From: Alkaliphilus peptidifermentans DSM 18978
Lineage (GTDB): Bacteria > Bacillota > Clostridia > Peptostreptococcales > Natronincolaceae
NCBI RefSeq assembly: GCF_900101495.1
Contig: NZ_FMUS01000010.1
Span: 1-64,000, forward strand
DNA length: 64,000 nucleotides
Direction: 5' to 3'
In this document: positions 1-8,540 of the stretch, piece by piece
Layout of the letters: each line of letters starts with the position of its first letter
Numbering within the stretch: position 1 is the first letter of the stretch
Position numbers and translations under genes: made by a program
Notes under the pieces: model-generated
Database searches by the model: none
The model's input: only the letters and a program-made list of their open reading frames with translations
Told to the model about the DNA's origin: nothing

Positions 1-147
1 TTAAAAGGGATTAAATGGAAACGCGGCATGATGCGTGAAGATATAGTTGATATTGAAAACTGTAAGGACTATTTTGAAACCCGTAGTAATCATATTTGTG
101 CATTATGCTTATTAGTATGCCCTATTGGGAAAGAGAGAGAAACATAG
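1..147 (+). CDS. C-terminal end of a 4Fe-4S protein (partial)
   Basis: Only the last 48 codons are in the window; the gene begins to the left. The visible tail has a cysteine pattern CxxCxxxCP (cysteines 33, 36 and 40 of the visible part), as in [4Fe-4S] ferredoxin-like domains. A short Cys cluster close to the C-terminus resembles epoxyqueuosine-reductase-like double-cluster proteins of Clostridia, but the flavin or cobalamin part is not visible, so the exact family is uncertain. It is the last gene before the first repeat R1. Confidence 0.6.
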   Translation, partial: LKGIKWKRGMMREDIVDIENCKDYFETRSNHICALCLLVCPIGKERET

Positions 148-247
148 GTTTATCAATAATTATTTTACAATATAGAAGTTTGATCGATTATTAATATTAG
201 GAAGAAATTCTGTTAAGCTTAGCTTTGCGGGCCATGTGACGATCACT

Positions 248-390
248 TAACAATGTGTTTACGGGAGGTGCTGGCAGGGAAGTTTTTGAGGAAAGGTCAG
301 AGCACCACACCTTCTCACTGGGTGCAAAGCACCGCGATGATGGTCTATCTTTAGGGTCCAGCTCAGGGACGTCGCAAATGCGAAACGTTA
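248..390 (+). repeat. attC-like repeat R1
   Basis: Begins ACTTAAC, an exact match to the integron R'' consensus RYYYAAC, and ends CGTTATAG. The left half is subfamily A (GTGTTTACGGGAGGTGCTGG). The centre is subfamily B (CACACCTTCTCACTGGGTG). L' is GCAAATGC. It looks like a mosaic of the two subfamilies. The 100 bases before it hold nothing I can identify. Confidence 0.85.
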
Positions 391-513
391 TAGGAAATGG
401 CAATCTCGGGGTTTTCTCTATAGTCATATTAATAAAGAGATAGAAGTTATCTAACAACATAGTACTAGAAATATATATAAATAATTTGTGAGGTATAAGA
501 AATGATAGAAAGA

Positions 514-550
514 GGGTCCGGCTCAGGGACGTCTAAACATGGAGACGTTA
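514..550 (+). repeat. attC-like repeat fragment R1b (3' part)
   Basis: The right third of a repeat is present: GGGTCCGGCTCAGGGACGTC, then L' CTAAACAT and R' CGTTAGGT. GTTAGGT fits the integron core GTTRRRY. A possible R'' (CTAAC) lies at 451. The stretch between has no repeat core, so no gene separates R1 from R1b. Confidence 0.7.
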
Positions 551-619
551 GGTGAAATAATCACTATTAGAGTAATAGTTTTAATATTTTAATAACAAGA
601 TTTTAATGGGGGTATTTCA

Positions 620-1501
620 ATGAAACAGGAATTTGAAATGAACATATGTACGAAACCAATTGTAATGGGATTAATATTAACTTTTGCAGCCTTAATTTTT
701 AGGATAATAGATATTTTTGTATTGAAACATGATGAGTTGTTAGGTGAAATTATTTTATCAAAAGCTATTGGTTTTATTATCGTAGTATTATTTCTAAGGA
801 TTGCTGGAAAATCGTTAAAGGACATTGGTTATTCTAGAAAAAATTCATCTTCGGCTTTCATTATAGGAGGACTTGCAACATTACTGTTGCTTATATTAAG
901 TTATTTATTTGAGCTTATATTGTATTATTCGCATTCGCCACAAGTAATATTTACAGCTATAGATCCAAAGGCAGGAGTTGCTGGAGGTCTACTTTTTGGA
1001 ATATTACTTACTATCGGTAATATTATAAATTGTTTTATGGAGGAGAGTCTTTTTAGGGGGACATTAATTCAATTATTTAGAAAGAAATACCAAATAAGAA
1101 CTACAATAGTTCTTCAAGCATTAATATTTGGTATATGGCATATACCCTGGGCAATAAAATGGTACATAAGTGGAATAGTAACTACACCAATGGAGATAAC
1201 TGGGGCAATTATTATGAATTTCATACCACAATTTTTGATGGGGATAGTTTGGGGCGTAATGTTTTATTATACACAATCTATTTGGGCACCTTGGATTTCG
1301 CATTTTTTAATAAACACTATTCTTAATTTAGTGCATACTAGTTATTTGAATGAATTAAACCTAGGCATGGTTTCTAGAATGGGCTTTTTTATTTTGATTT
1401 CTCTTGCAAGTATACCAATGATTAAAATATATACTTCTAAGAGAAAACTTGCTCCTCTTAATACTTGGAACTTTATGTGTGAGGTGGCAAAAGAAAAGTG
1501 A
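620..1501 (+). CDS. CPBP family intramembrane glutamic endopeptidase
   Basis: A polytopic membrane protein of 293 residues with the CPBP (CAAX protease and bacteriocin-processing) signature. EESLFRG is at residues 141-147 (catalytic Glu pair and Arg), FGIWHIPW at 170-177 and ISHFLINT at 226-233, so all three motifs are intact. The family cleaves within the membrane and some members give bacteriocin immunity; the substrate here is unknown. GGGGG seven bases upstream supports the ATG. It is the sole gene between repeats R1b and R2. A second CPBP gene lies at 34667. Confidence 0.9.
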   Translation: MKQEFEMNICTKPIVMGLILTFAALIFRIIDIFVLKHDELLGEIILSKAIGFIIVVLFLRIAGKSLKDIGYSRKNSSSAFIIGGLATLLLLILSYLFELILYYSHSPQVIFTAIDPKAGVAGGLLFGILLTIGNIINCFMEESLFRGTLIQLFRKKYQIRTTIVLQALIFGIWHIPWAIKWYISGIVTTPMEITGAIIMNFIPQFLMGIVWGVMFYYTQSIWAPWISHFLINTILNLVHTSYLNELNLGMVSRMGFFILISLASIPMIKIYTSKRKLAPLNTWNFMCEVAKEK

Positions 1502-1520
1502 GTCAGGTGACTACTCCACC

Positions 1521-1665
1521 TAACAATGTGTTTGCACAAGGGTGCTGGTAGGCACATTTTTAGGGAAAGGTCAGCGCACCACATCCCTTAACAGGGAACG
1601 AAGTTCCGCCATGTTGGTCTATCTTTGAGGTCCGGTTCAGGGACGTCGTAAACACGGAAACGTTA
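1521..1665 (+). repeat. attC-like repeat R2
   Basis: Starts 20 bases after the stop of the CPBP gene with ACCTAAC (fits RYYYAAC). L'' is TGTTTGCA and L' GTAAACAC. The centre carries the hairpin GGGAACGAAGTTCC. It ends CGTTATAAG. Confidence 0.9.
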
Positions 1666-1732
1666 TAAGAAATTAACTCATTCATTTCAGGGAGTTACTT
1701 TGAAGGATAAGAGTTTAGGAGAGTAAGGTACT

Positions 1733-2440
1733 ATGAAAATTACTGTTATTTATGGAACACCACGAAAAGCAAAGTCTAGTACATATAATATAGCACAGCA
1801 TTTCATCAAATGTTTATCTGAAGGAGATGTTGTTAAAGAATTTTTTTTACCCAAAAGTATGCCTAATTTTTGTCGGGGATGTTGGGAATGCTTTACTAAT
1901 TATACCAAATGCCCAGATTATGAATATTTAAATCCTATTGTAGAGTCTATGCTGGATGCAGATTTACTTATTTTTACAGCACCAGTTTATGTTTATCATG
2001 TACCAGGGCAAGTAAAAGCATTTCTTGATCATTTTGGATATCAGTGGATGGCACATCAACCAAGAAAAGAAATGTTTAGTAAGCAGGCACTTCTTATTTC
2101 TACGGCAGCAGGTGCTGGGACGAAGTCAACATTAAAAGATTTAAAGGATAGTATGAATTTTTGGGGGATTGCAAATACATATACGTTTGGAAGAAATACT
2201 CATGGTGCAGACTGGGATAGTGTAGCTGAGAAAAGGAAATTGAAATTTAAAAAGGAAGTTATTAGACTTGCTAGGGAAATAAAAGCTGATAGTCTCAATG
2301 TAAAACCTTGTCTTAAGGTAAAGGGTTTATTTTATATTATGAGATTTATGCATAAGATATTTAAGTTTAATAAAGCTGATGTTAAGTACTGGGAGTCATT
2401 AGGCTGGCTTGAGAATAAAAGACCATGGGATAGCAAATAA
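1733..2440 (+). CDS. NAD(P)H-dependent flavodoxin-fold oxidoreductase
   Basis: 235 residues with the NADPH-dependent FMN reductase / iron-sulfur flavoprotein fold. The N-terminal ITVIYGTPRKAKSST is the FMN phosphate-binding loop. CRGCWEC (Cys 47, 50, 53) with Cys 60 resembles the cluster-binding cysteines of iron-sulfur flavoproteins. TAPVYVYHVPGQVKAFLDH forms the flavin-ring site. It probably reduces quinones, nitro compounds or an iron-sulfur partner in the cytoplasm; the substrate cannot be read from sequence. It is a single-gene unit between R2 and R3, and a paralogue lies at 4284. Confidence 0.88.
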   Translation: MKITVIYGTPRKAKSSTYNIAQHFIKCLSEGDVVKEFFLPKSMPNFCRGCWECFTNYTKCPDYEYLNPIVESMLDADLLIFTAPVYVYHVPGQVKAFLDHFGYQWMAHQPRKEMFSKQALLISTAAGAGTKSTLKDLKDSMNFWGIANTYTFGRNTHGADWDSVAEKRKLKFKKEVIRLAREIKADSLNVKPCLKVKGLFYIMRFMHKIFKFNKADVKYWESLGWLENKRPWDSK

Positions 2441-2501
2441 ACATTTTATACAAAAAGAATTTATGAAGTGGGACACTAAGAATGAGGTATCTGACTGCAG
2501 A

Positions 2502-2643
2502 TAACAGCATGTTTACAGGAGGTGTGGGGAGCCCGTTTTGAGGAAAAGGTCAGCGCACCGCATCCCTCCACCGGAACGAAGTTCCGCCAAGACGGTCTAT
2601 CTTTGGGGTCCGGCTCAGGGACGCCGTAAACACGGAAACGTTA
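2502..2643 (+). repeat. attC-like repeat R3
   Basis: Subfamily A. R'' is ATAACAG, L'' ATGTTTAC and L' GTAAACAC; it ends CGTTATGT. The centre hairpin GGAACGAAGTTCC is kept. Confidence 0.9.
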
Positions 2644-2726
2644 TGTAAATTTCCTTATTATAAAATGATATTGCCAAAGTTGACCTCATTATAAATTTCA
2701 AAAACAATGTTAAAAGGAGAAATATT

Positions 2727-3149
2727 ATGATAACCAACGAAATGATTAAAAAAAAACTAACTAATCTTTATTCTCACATATCTTTTGAAGCAGGGAAGGA
2801 ACCTAGTTATAATAAGTTAAAAGAATTATTTCTAGATGAAGCAGTGGTTTTTGAGTATTTAGACTCTGACTATACAGAATATAGGGTTAAGAGGATTGAA
2901 GAACATATAGAAGAAATGTATGATATATTTGAGAAATATCCTGTGATAAAAGGTAGGGGATTTAAAGAACAAGAATTGAGTAACAAGAATATAATAAGTG
3001 GGCCAGTAGCACTTATTGTAAGTGAATATAAAAAAGAGTATTTTAATGGAAAGCATGAGGTAATTACTGTTGGAACTAATAATATCACCATGATGCTAAT
3101 TAATGAAGATTTAAAAATAGTAAGTATAGGATGGTATGAAAACATATAA
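2727..3149 (+). CDS. NTF2/SnoaL-like hypothetical protein
   Basis: 140 residues, soluble, no signal peptide. An N-terminal helical part is followed by a beta-rich C-terminal half (GPVALIVSEYKKEYFNG, EVITVGTNNITMMLINE, KIVSIGWYENI), the layout of the NTF2/SnoaL cone fold found in small enzymes and binding proteins. The fold assignment is an inference from the pattern, and no catalytic residues can be named. RBS AAAGGAG sits eight bases before the ATG. It is the only gene between R3 and R4. Confidence 0.7.
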   Translation: MITNEMIKKKLTNLYSHISFEAGKEPSYNKLKELFLDEAVVFEYLDSDYTEYRVKRIEEHIEEMYDIFEKYPVIKGRGFKEQELSNKNIISGPVALIVSEYKKEYFNGKHEVITVGTNNITMMLINEDLKIVSIGWYENI

Positions 3150-3223
3150 CAGCCTGATAAAAGTCAATAACACAAGATTTTGGTAATCAGTAGAAGTTAT
3201 TATAGCTGATTGGAAACTCCACA

Positions 3224-3364
3224 TAACAGCGCGTTTGCGGGAGGTGCGGGCAGGCACGTTATTGAGGAAGGTCAGCACCACATCCCTTTACCGGGAGCGA
3301 AGCTCCGCTAAGGCGGTCTATCTTGTGGGTCCGGCTCAGGGACGTCGTAAACACGGAGACGTTA
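3224..3364 (+). repeat. attC-like repeat R4
   Basis: Subfamily A. R'' is ACATAACAG, L'' GCGTTTGC and L' GTAAACAC; it ends CGTTATAC. The centre hairpin is the GGGAGCGAAGCTCC variant, a compensated change from GGGAACGAAGTTCC. Confidence 0.9.
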
Positions 3365-3422
3365 TACGAAATGGGAAGTGGATCGCGCCTCCATGCGTGG
3401 TATAAAAAGAAGGGGGAAATCA

Positions 3423-3767
3423 GTGAAAAACAAATTGATGCTAATAGATAAATTACCAATAGATATTGATAATTTTCATATTAGGAAAATGAATCGTGAA
3501 GACATCGACTTACGCACTAATTGGCCTAATTATCCATCACCTTATGAAATGTTTGATGCTTCATACAAAAACAGACCATCGGAAGAAAGAGATGAAAGAT
3601 GGAAGAAAATAAAAAACAATGAGAAGCTTGTATGCCTAGCAATAGAACATCCTAATGAGAAACTAGTAGGGATATATTATTCAGCAGAAATTGACTGGGA
3701 AGAAAAGACAGTAAATAATATGACCGTAAGACTACATCCCAATTGGTGTGATAAAGGAATAGTTTAA
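3423..3767 (+). pseudogene. GNAT acetyltransferase, C-terminally truncated
   Basis: The GTG at 3423 has AGGGGGAAA just upstream and is preferred over the in-frame ATG at 3378. The 114-residue product begins like a GNAT domain (IDNFHIRKMNREDIDLRTNW) and reaches the acetyl-CoA loop region (VRLHPNWCDKGI). It then stops, just where the family continues with its pyrophosphate-binding helix and last strands. The stop is 52 bases before repeat R5. It is probably a gene cut by recombination and non-functional. Confidence 0.75.
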
Positions 3768-3818
3768 TATACTTTGAATTTATAGCATGTATTCTATATA
3801 AGCAGTCACTACTCCCTA

Positions 3819-3959
3819 TAACAATACATTTGCATAAAGGTGCTGGAAGCACGTGTCAAGGGAAAGATCAGCACACCACACCTTCTCACAGGGTGACAAG
3901 CACCGCCAAGGGTATTCCATTAAGGTCCAGTTCGAATGCGTCGCAAATACGAGACGTTA
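3819..3959 (+). repeat. attC-like repeat R5
   Basis: Subfamily B (TTTGCATAAAGGTGCTGGAA). L'' ACATTTGC pairs with L' GCAAATAC. It ends CGTTATAT, complementary to the R'' side CTATAAC. It is followed directly by the tail block ATAAAATCGCGAGC. Confidence 0.9.
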
Positions 3960-3978
3960 TATAAAATCGCGAGCAAAA

Positions 3979-4003
3979 GGACGCTACGTCCTGTAGGCCT
4001 CTG
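3979..4003 (+). other. inter-repeat tail hairpin (CGTCCTGT family)
   Basis: AGGACGCTACGTCCTGTAGG is a degenerate member of the GNC-GACGTCCTGTC hairpin family that recurs upstream of repeats. Here it sits between R5 and R6 with no gene between them, so this unit has lost or never had a gene. Confidence 0.55.
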
Positions 4004-4027
4004 AACAGGAAGGCACGCTACTTTACA

Positions 4028-4173
4028 TAACAAAGCATTTAGCGCAAGGGTGCACATAGGCATGTATTTGAGGATGTAAAGGTGCAACAAATCTCTTCAT
4101 CGGGAGCAAAGCTCCACTAAGAAGAATGGCTCTGTGGGTCCGGCTCAGGGACGTCCTAAACACGGAAGCGTTA
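4028..4173 (+). repeat. attC-like repeat R6
   Basis: R'' is ACATAAC, L'' GCATTTAG and L' CTAAACAC. It ends CGTTAGAC, an exact GTTRRRY core. The centre hairpin is GGGAGCAAAGCTCC. It lies only 68 bases after R5, a geneless unit. The bases from 4174 to 4283 hold no gene I can identify. Confidence 0.88.
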
Positions 4174-4283
4174 GACGCCATCGTAGCAGAATCCGCGCAT
4201 TTAGCACGGGAGATGAGCTGCGATAGGTCTTTGCAGTGTTATACATTACATCAGTATAAATACGAAGTACAGGAGGATTCTAT

Positions 4284-4856
4284 ATGAAATTTTGCATATT
4301 GATGGCAAGTCCAAGATTGAAAGGAAATACAGTTGAATTGTTAAAACCGTTTTTATCTGAGATTGAATGTAGTAGAACTGAGGTAACATATATTACATTG
4401 TCAGATAAAAACATTTTGCCATGCAAAGGATGCTATACTTGTCAGAATGTCAGTGATAAATACGGTTGTATACAACAAGATGATGTTTCAGACATCATGA
4501 GTAAAATAATAGATAGTAGTTGTGTTGTTTTGGCAACTCCAATACATTCTTGGTACTGCACAGCACCCATGAAAGCATTACTTGATCGACATTATGGTCT
4601 TAACAAATTTTATGGTAGTGCACAAGGTTCTTTATGGGAAGGTAAAAAAGTAGCAATATTAGCTACTCATGGATATGATAGAGAATATGGAGCAAGCCCT
4701 TTTGAAACTGGAATTAAAAGACTATGTGAACATTCAAAATTAAAATATATGGGAATGTATTCTGTTCGAGATGAAGATAATTTAGCATCGTTTCAGACAG
4801 AGACAGCAATAAATGGTGCAAGAGAGTTTGCTAGGAAGTTACTTTCGTGTGAGTAA
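4284..4856 (+). CDS. NAD(P)H-dependent flavodoxin-fold oxidoreductase
   Basis: 190 residues of the NADPH-dependent FMN reductase / iron-sulfur flavoprotein family. The loop MASPRLKGNT (7-16) binds FMN phosphate. CKGCYTC (Cys 47, 50, 53) plus Cys 62 match the family cysteine cluster. ATPIHSWYCTAPMKALLDRH is the flavin-edge motif. RBS AGGAGG is nine bases before the ATG. It is a likely cytoplasmic reductase of unknown substrate and the only gene between R6 and R7. It is divergent from the reductase at 1733, so not a recent copy. Confidence 0.88.
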   Translation: MKFCILMASPRLKGNTVELLKPFLSEIECSRTEVTYITLSDKNILPCKGCYTCQNVSDKYGCIQQDDVSDIMSKIIDSSCVVLATPIHSWYCTAPMKALLDRHYGLNKFYGSAQGSLWEGKKVAILATHGYDREYGASPFETGIKRLCEHSKLKYMGMYSVRDEDNLASFQTETAINGAREFARKLLSCE

Positions 4857-4872
4857 TAGACTTTTGACATTT

Positions 4873-4899
4873 GAGGGTGTGACATCCTGTTGCACTCTC
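4873..4899 (+). other. inter-repeat tail hairpin
   Basis: GAGGGTGTGACATCCTGTTG then CACTCTC forms a stem closed by the conserved CATCCTGT loop. It lies 17 bases after the reductase stop and just before R7. There is no T tract, so an intrinsic terminator role is doubtful. Confidence 0.6.
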
Positions 4900-4923
4900 A
4901 ATCATGGAGCTGTCGACGGCGTA

Positions 4924-5062
4924 TAACACTGTGTTTAACGCAAGGGTGCGGGCGTGTGCAGGGGGTAAGGTCAGCGCACCACATCCATTCACCGGGAGCG
5001 AAGCTCCGCCAAGGGGGAGCAGGAGGGTCCGGCTCAGGGGCGTCGTAAACACGTAGACTTTA
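4924..5062 (+). repeat. attC-like repeat R7
   Basis: Subfamily A with the GGGAGCGAAGCTCC hairpin. L'' is GTGTTTAA and L' GTAAACAC. The terminal box is CTTTATG instead of CGTTATG, so the R' core GTT is lost and this copy may be inactive. Confidence 0.85.
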
Positions 5063-5139
5063 TGTGAAATTCGGATTACAAGGTTGTATATAACAAATAA
5101 TATAACAAAATGGTTGATTTTAGGGAGTGGAGGATAGAG

Positions 5140-5736
5140 ATGCAATATAAACAAAGAAATGTTGGAATATTAATTTTCGATGATGTAGAGGTTTTGGATT
5201 TTGCAGGTCCTTTTGAGGTTTTTTCTGTAACAACCATAGAAAATCAGATAAATCCCTTTCTTGTTTACACTATTTCAGAGAATGGAAATATGATTACTGC
5301 AAGGAATGGTTTAAAGGTTAAACCAGATTATAGATTTGAAGATGTGCCAATATTAGATATTCTAATTATTCCTGGTGGACTAGGAGCTAGAGAGCGTGAA
5401 ATATACAATGATAACTTAATTAGTTGGATTAAAAATCAAATGGAGAAAGTTGAACTTATTACATCTGTATGTACAGGTGCTCTTTTATTGGCTAAAGCAG
5501 GAATACTTAACGGTAAAAAGGCAACTACTCACTGGGCTAGTCTTAATAGATTACAATCGGAATTTCCTGATGTATATGTACAGCATGGTGTAAAGTTTGT
5601 TGATGAAGGAAAAATTGTTACTTCAGGAGGCATTTCTGCGGGAATAGACATGTCTTTTCATATAGTGAAGAGATTGTTAGGTTCTGAGGTTGCTAGAAGA
5701 ACCGCTAAGAGAATGGAGTATGAAATAATAATATAG
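5140..5736 (+). CDS. DJ-1/PfpI family protein
   Basis: 198 residues of the class I glutamine-amidotransferase-like DJ-1/PfpI family. IIPGGLGARE carries the acid region. The nucleophile elbow TSVCTGALLLAKAG puts the reactive cysteine at residue 111, and ATTHWASL follows as in isonitrile-hydratase-like and AraC-type N-terminal members. No DNA-binding domain is attached. The ATG at 5140 is chosen over 5110 because GGAGG lies seven bases before it. Roles in the family include deglycase, hydratase and stress functions; which applies is unclear. Single gene between R7 and R8. Confidence 0.88.
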   Translation: MQYKQRNVGILIFDDVEVLDFAGPFEVFSVTTIENQINPFLVYTISENGNMITARNGLKVKPDYRFEDVPILDILIIPGGLGAREREIYNDNLISWIKNQMEKVELITSVCTGALLLAKAGILNGKKATTHWASLNRLQSEFPDVYVQHGVKFVDEGKIVTSGGISAGIDMSFHIVKRLLGSEVARRTAKRMEYEIII

Positions 5737-5802
5737 TCTAGGTTCAAATAAAAAAATAAAGAGTTATTGTTTTTCGCTATTTTTCAGTGACCGAACTCCA
5801 CA

Positions 5803-5945
5803 TAACAGCGTGTTTACAGGAGGTGCTGGCTGGCATGTTTTTAGGGAAAGGTCAGGCACAACATCCCTTCACCGGGAGCGAAGCTCCGCCAGGATGGCCT
5901 ATCTATGGGGGCCGGTTCAGAGACGTCGCAAACACGGAGATGTTA
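5803..5945 (+). repeat. attC-like repeat R8
   Basis: Subfamily A. L'' is GTGTTTAC and L' GCAAACAC, with the hairpin GGGAGCGAAGCTCC. The R' side is TGTTAAC, changed from CGTTATN. Confidence 0.88.
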
Positions 5946-6003
5946 ACTGAAATTCTATCAAACTGTACGCGACAAATTAATTTTTTAAACGAGGAGAAAA
6001 CTA

Positions 6004-6519
6004 ATGAACAAGGTTTTTATATTTCGAGGAAAAGCAGCTACTGGAAAAACAACAATAACAAATATATTGAGTAATAAGCTAAACGTTGCTGTTCTGCGAA
6101 AAGATGATATTTATGATATGCTATCAACATTTGGAATGAACCATTCAGAAAATAATAAAGCATCATATGATATTTTAGGAAAAATTCTTCAAACAAACGT
6201 TAATACAAATTGCAATGTTATTATTGATGTTAGCTTAGCTCATAAACCATATTTAAACCAGTTTCTATCAAAAATAGACTTTAAAGAATCAGAAGTTTAT
6301 CAGTTTTTATGCATATGTAGTAACAATGATGAATGGAAAAGAAGAATTGAAAAAAGATTGGACAACCCAACACCAAATCAATTCTTCAGGAGCGTAACAG
6401 AAGCAGTAGAACACTATGAGCAATTGAATATCGAACCATTGGAAAATGAAATTATTCTTGATAGTGCCATGGATATATCATTTATTATGAAGAAAATATT
6501 CGAAGAAATAGCTAAATAA
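6004..6519 (+). CDS. P-loop kinase-like AAA family protein
   Basis: 171 residues, single P-loop domain. The Walker A motif is GKAATGKTT at residues 9-17, followed by an early RKDD segment (32-35) typical of small-molecule kinases of the zeta-toxin / chloramphenicol-phosphotransferase / adenylylsulfate-kinase-like clan. The strand NCNVIIDVSL is the probable second core strand. It probably phosphorylates a small substrate or nucleotide in the cytoplasm; the substrate is not evident. RBS GAGGAG precedes the ATG. Single gene between R8 and R9, with no antitoxin-like partner next to it. Confidence 0.8.
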   Translation: MNKVFIFRGKAATGKTTITNILSNKLNVAVLRKDDIYDMLSTFGMNHSENNKASYDILGKILQTNVNTNCNVIIDVSLAHKPYLNQFLSKIDFKESEVYQFLCICSNNDEWKRRIEKRLDNPTPNQFFRSVTEAVEHYEQLNIEPLENEIILDSAMDISFIMKKIFEEIAK

Positions 6520-6621
6520 GCAAATTAAGAAAACTTTACATATAATTATTAGTTGAAGTAGTACTACAATTAGTTAATTTGGGGGAGTAGTATTAATAAT
6601 TATTGTGCTTTCGGACTTAAG

Positions 6622-6790
6622 TTAGCAGTTTATTTACACAAGGGTGCCAGGAGCAAGTTCACTGAAACTTGATCCATAGCCATAGTGAAGCGGGGTCAAG
6701 CACCACACCTTCTCAATGGGTGGCAAGCACCGCCAAGACGGTCTACCTTAAGGGTCTAGCTCGAAGGCGTCTGGAATGGCAGAGACGTTA
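6622..6790 (+). repeat. attC-like repeat R9 (long variant)
   Basis: A 169-bp form with an extra segment holding CCATAGCCATAGTGAAG in the left arm, also found in R23 and fragment R42. The centre is subfamily B (CACACCTTCTCAATGGGTGG). R'' is mutated to TTAGC, and it ends CGTTATATG. Confidence 0.82.
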
Positions 6791-6882
6791 TATGTCATTA
6801 TCACTATCAGAGTAATTCTTTGAGGTCTGTTATTATAGATGTACATAGGTAAATTAATAGTCCTTTGAAAGGGAGCGATTAA

Positions 6883-7521
6883 GTGGAAAAATACAAGGCA
6901 GTTTGTTTTGATATGGATGGAACTTTGATTACAAATACTAATTCAGTAGAGTACCTTTGCCTATTGAATGGGAGAGAAAAAGAAGTACGGGAGATTGAAA
7001 TACGTGAAGAACAGAATGAAATGACGTGGATTGAAGCCGATTATGTAAAAGCAAAACTTTTTACAGGTTTAGAAATAAAAAGGGTAGAGGACGAATTTCA
7101 AGAGTACATAAAGCTTATTGGTAACATAGAAAAAACGTTAGAAGAATTGAGGAACAATAATATTAGATCGATTCTAGTTACTGCCGGCCCGATACAGGTT
7201 GCAAAAGTACTTGGAAAGATGTTTAAGTTTGATAGAATCTATGGAAGCTCATATGAGGTAAAAAATGGATTGCTCACAGGGGAAATATTGGAACATTTAG
7301 GCGACAGTGGAAAAGTAGATAGTTTGAACAAGTTCTGTTCTGAAAATAATATTGAACTCGAAGAAGTAGTAGCAATTGGAGATAGTGCTTCGGATATTAA
7401 AGTATTCGAAAAGAGTGGTAAATCGATAGCTATCAATTACTCTGATAAATTAATTGGAAAAGCAGATGTGTACATGCAAACAAATGATTTATTCGATGTA
7501 ATAAAGCATATAATTGGGTAG
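6883..7521 (+). CDS. HAD family phosphatase (HAD-IB, SerB-like)
   Basis: 212 residues with all haloacid-dehalogenase motifs: DMDGT (Asp10 nucleophile, Asp12), VTAGP with Thr100, a lysine near 144-150, and GDSASD at 166-171. A helical cap lies between motifs I and II, as in phosphoserine-phosphatase-like IB members. It is probably a cytoplasmic phosphomonoesterase. It starts at GTG, with AAAGGGAG upstream. It is the last intact gene before the IS-derived segment at 7552. Confidence 0.9.
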   Translation: MEKYKAVCFDMDGTLITNTNSVEYLCLLNGREKEVREIEIREEQNEMTWIEADYVKAKLFTGLEIKRVEDEFQEYIKLIGNIEKTLEELRNNNIRSILVTAGPIQVAKVLGKMFKFDRIYGSSYEVKNGLLTGEILEHLGDSGKVDSLNKFCSENNIELEEVVAIGDSASDIKVFEKSGKSIAINYSDKLIGKADVYMQTNDLFDVIKHIIG

Positions 7522-7551
7522 CACTCTGCAGCAGTGATAACAACATATAAC

Positions 7552-8023
7552 ATTTAGCGGTGTATCAGAAGTTGAGCAAAAAATATTCCCGCTTAAACGA
7601 GAACTCAGAGCTCAATTTCTGATACACCTTGTTGAACGAAGCGGCGGGGATTTTAACGAATTTAGGTGGTAGAACATGAAGGAGAAACCGTCGAATAAAT
7701 TCCAAAGCATCCAAAGACATAAGTTTCTGTTTACCACCATCCTTGTAGTCCTTACACTTAAAAGTAACTATATCATTTTCAACCTTAACAATACGATGAT
7801 TGAGATGGCAACTCGATGAGTATAATTCCCAAGGTATTTCATGACATGACTAGGCTTTTTTAAGTTAGGCTTAGAATAACTTAGACATAAAAAAGCTCCT
7901 TTACAAAATATTTTTAAATACAATATCATCGTAAAGGAAAAAACAAAGATATGTCTAATAGATATATTTAAAGGAAAATTTGGTGGGTTTTAAAAGCCAC
8001 CGCGATAAGCGGTTTAGTTCAAC
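7552..8023 (-). mobile_element. internally deleted derivative of the IS91-like element
   Basis: The left 320 bp and right 150 bp are nearly identical to the ends of the full element at 10826-12833. The middle, carrying most of both genes, is missing; the join lies near 7890, where TAGGCTTAGAA meets TAACTTAGACA. It keeps the left-end hairpin and the right-end GCGGTTTAGTTCAAC, and carries the same transposase frameshift. The left flank is CATATAAC and the right flank continues as repeat R10 without its R'' box. It is a non-autonomous, MITE-like passenger. Confidence 0.85.
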
Positions 8024-8145
8024 ACTGTGTTTACGGGAGGTGCAGGCTGGCACGTGTCAGGGGAAAGGCCAGCGCACCACATCCCTTCACCGGGAACGAA
8101 GTTCCGCCAAGACGGTCTACCTTTGGGGTCCGGCTCAGGGACGTC
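8021..8145 (+). repeat. attC-like repeat R10, truncated at 3' end
   Basis: Subfamily A from L'' (TGTGTTTACGGGAGG) to CTCAGGGACGTCA. L' and R' are missing and unrelated sequence follows. The 5' end is joined to the IS derivative. Confidence 0.85.
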
Positions 8146-8397
8146 AGGTTGTGTAAAAAAGCAAGCTTGCTCATACATAGAGCCAATATAATTAGATATA
8201 TTTCGTAGTATACAGTGAAAATACATAACTTCCTTGATTAAAATACATTTTAATATATAATTCATATTTAAAAAGGGCTATCAATGTTTGTATCTTCTTT
8301 CGTAATCCTTGTGTAACAAGTATGTCTGTTTTTGACACTTCTCCTTCTTCAATGTGTTTTGCTAACTGATTTAATTCCTCAACTCGATTTTTTGCAT

Positions 8398-8530
8398 GTG
8401 GGGTCACGACCTATTGGCTTTACCACTGCATATTTAAAACCTAGACCTTTCATATCTATGATATCAACAATCGTATCTATAGCTCTTACTGGATTATCTT
8501 CTGTAATAATTATATGGAAAGAGAAATAAA
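8398..8530 (-). pseudogene. IS1182-like transposase N-terminal remnant
   Basis: The reverse strand encodes ITEDNPVRAIDTIVDIIDMK followed by GLGFKYAVVKPIGR. This resembles the N-terminal part of IS1182-family transposases (usual form: (I)PEDHPVRVID.FVD.LDL..LGF....GRPPY). It breaks off after GRDP and nothing of the DDE core is near. The antisense bases 8192-8397 also read openly (VEELNQLAKHIEEGEVSKTD) but I do not recognise that product. Confidence 0.55.
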
Positions 8531-8540
8531 ATACGATACA

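Noticed and set aside
6004-6519. Zeta-toxin of a toxin-antitoxin pair
   Set aside because: Only the P-loop and an RKDD segment fit. No antitoxin gene adjoins, and the neighbours on both sides are repeats.
8014-8265. Minus-strand open frames running through the repeats (for example at 197-460, 4831-5154, 8014-8265, 15476-15889)
   Set aside because: They recur with similar peptides only because the repeat is GC-rich and stop-poor on that strand. They lack ribosome sites and are broken in other copies.
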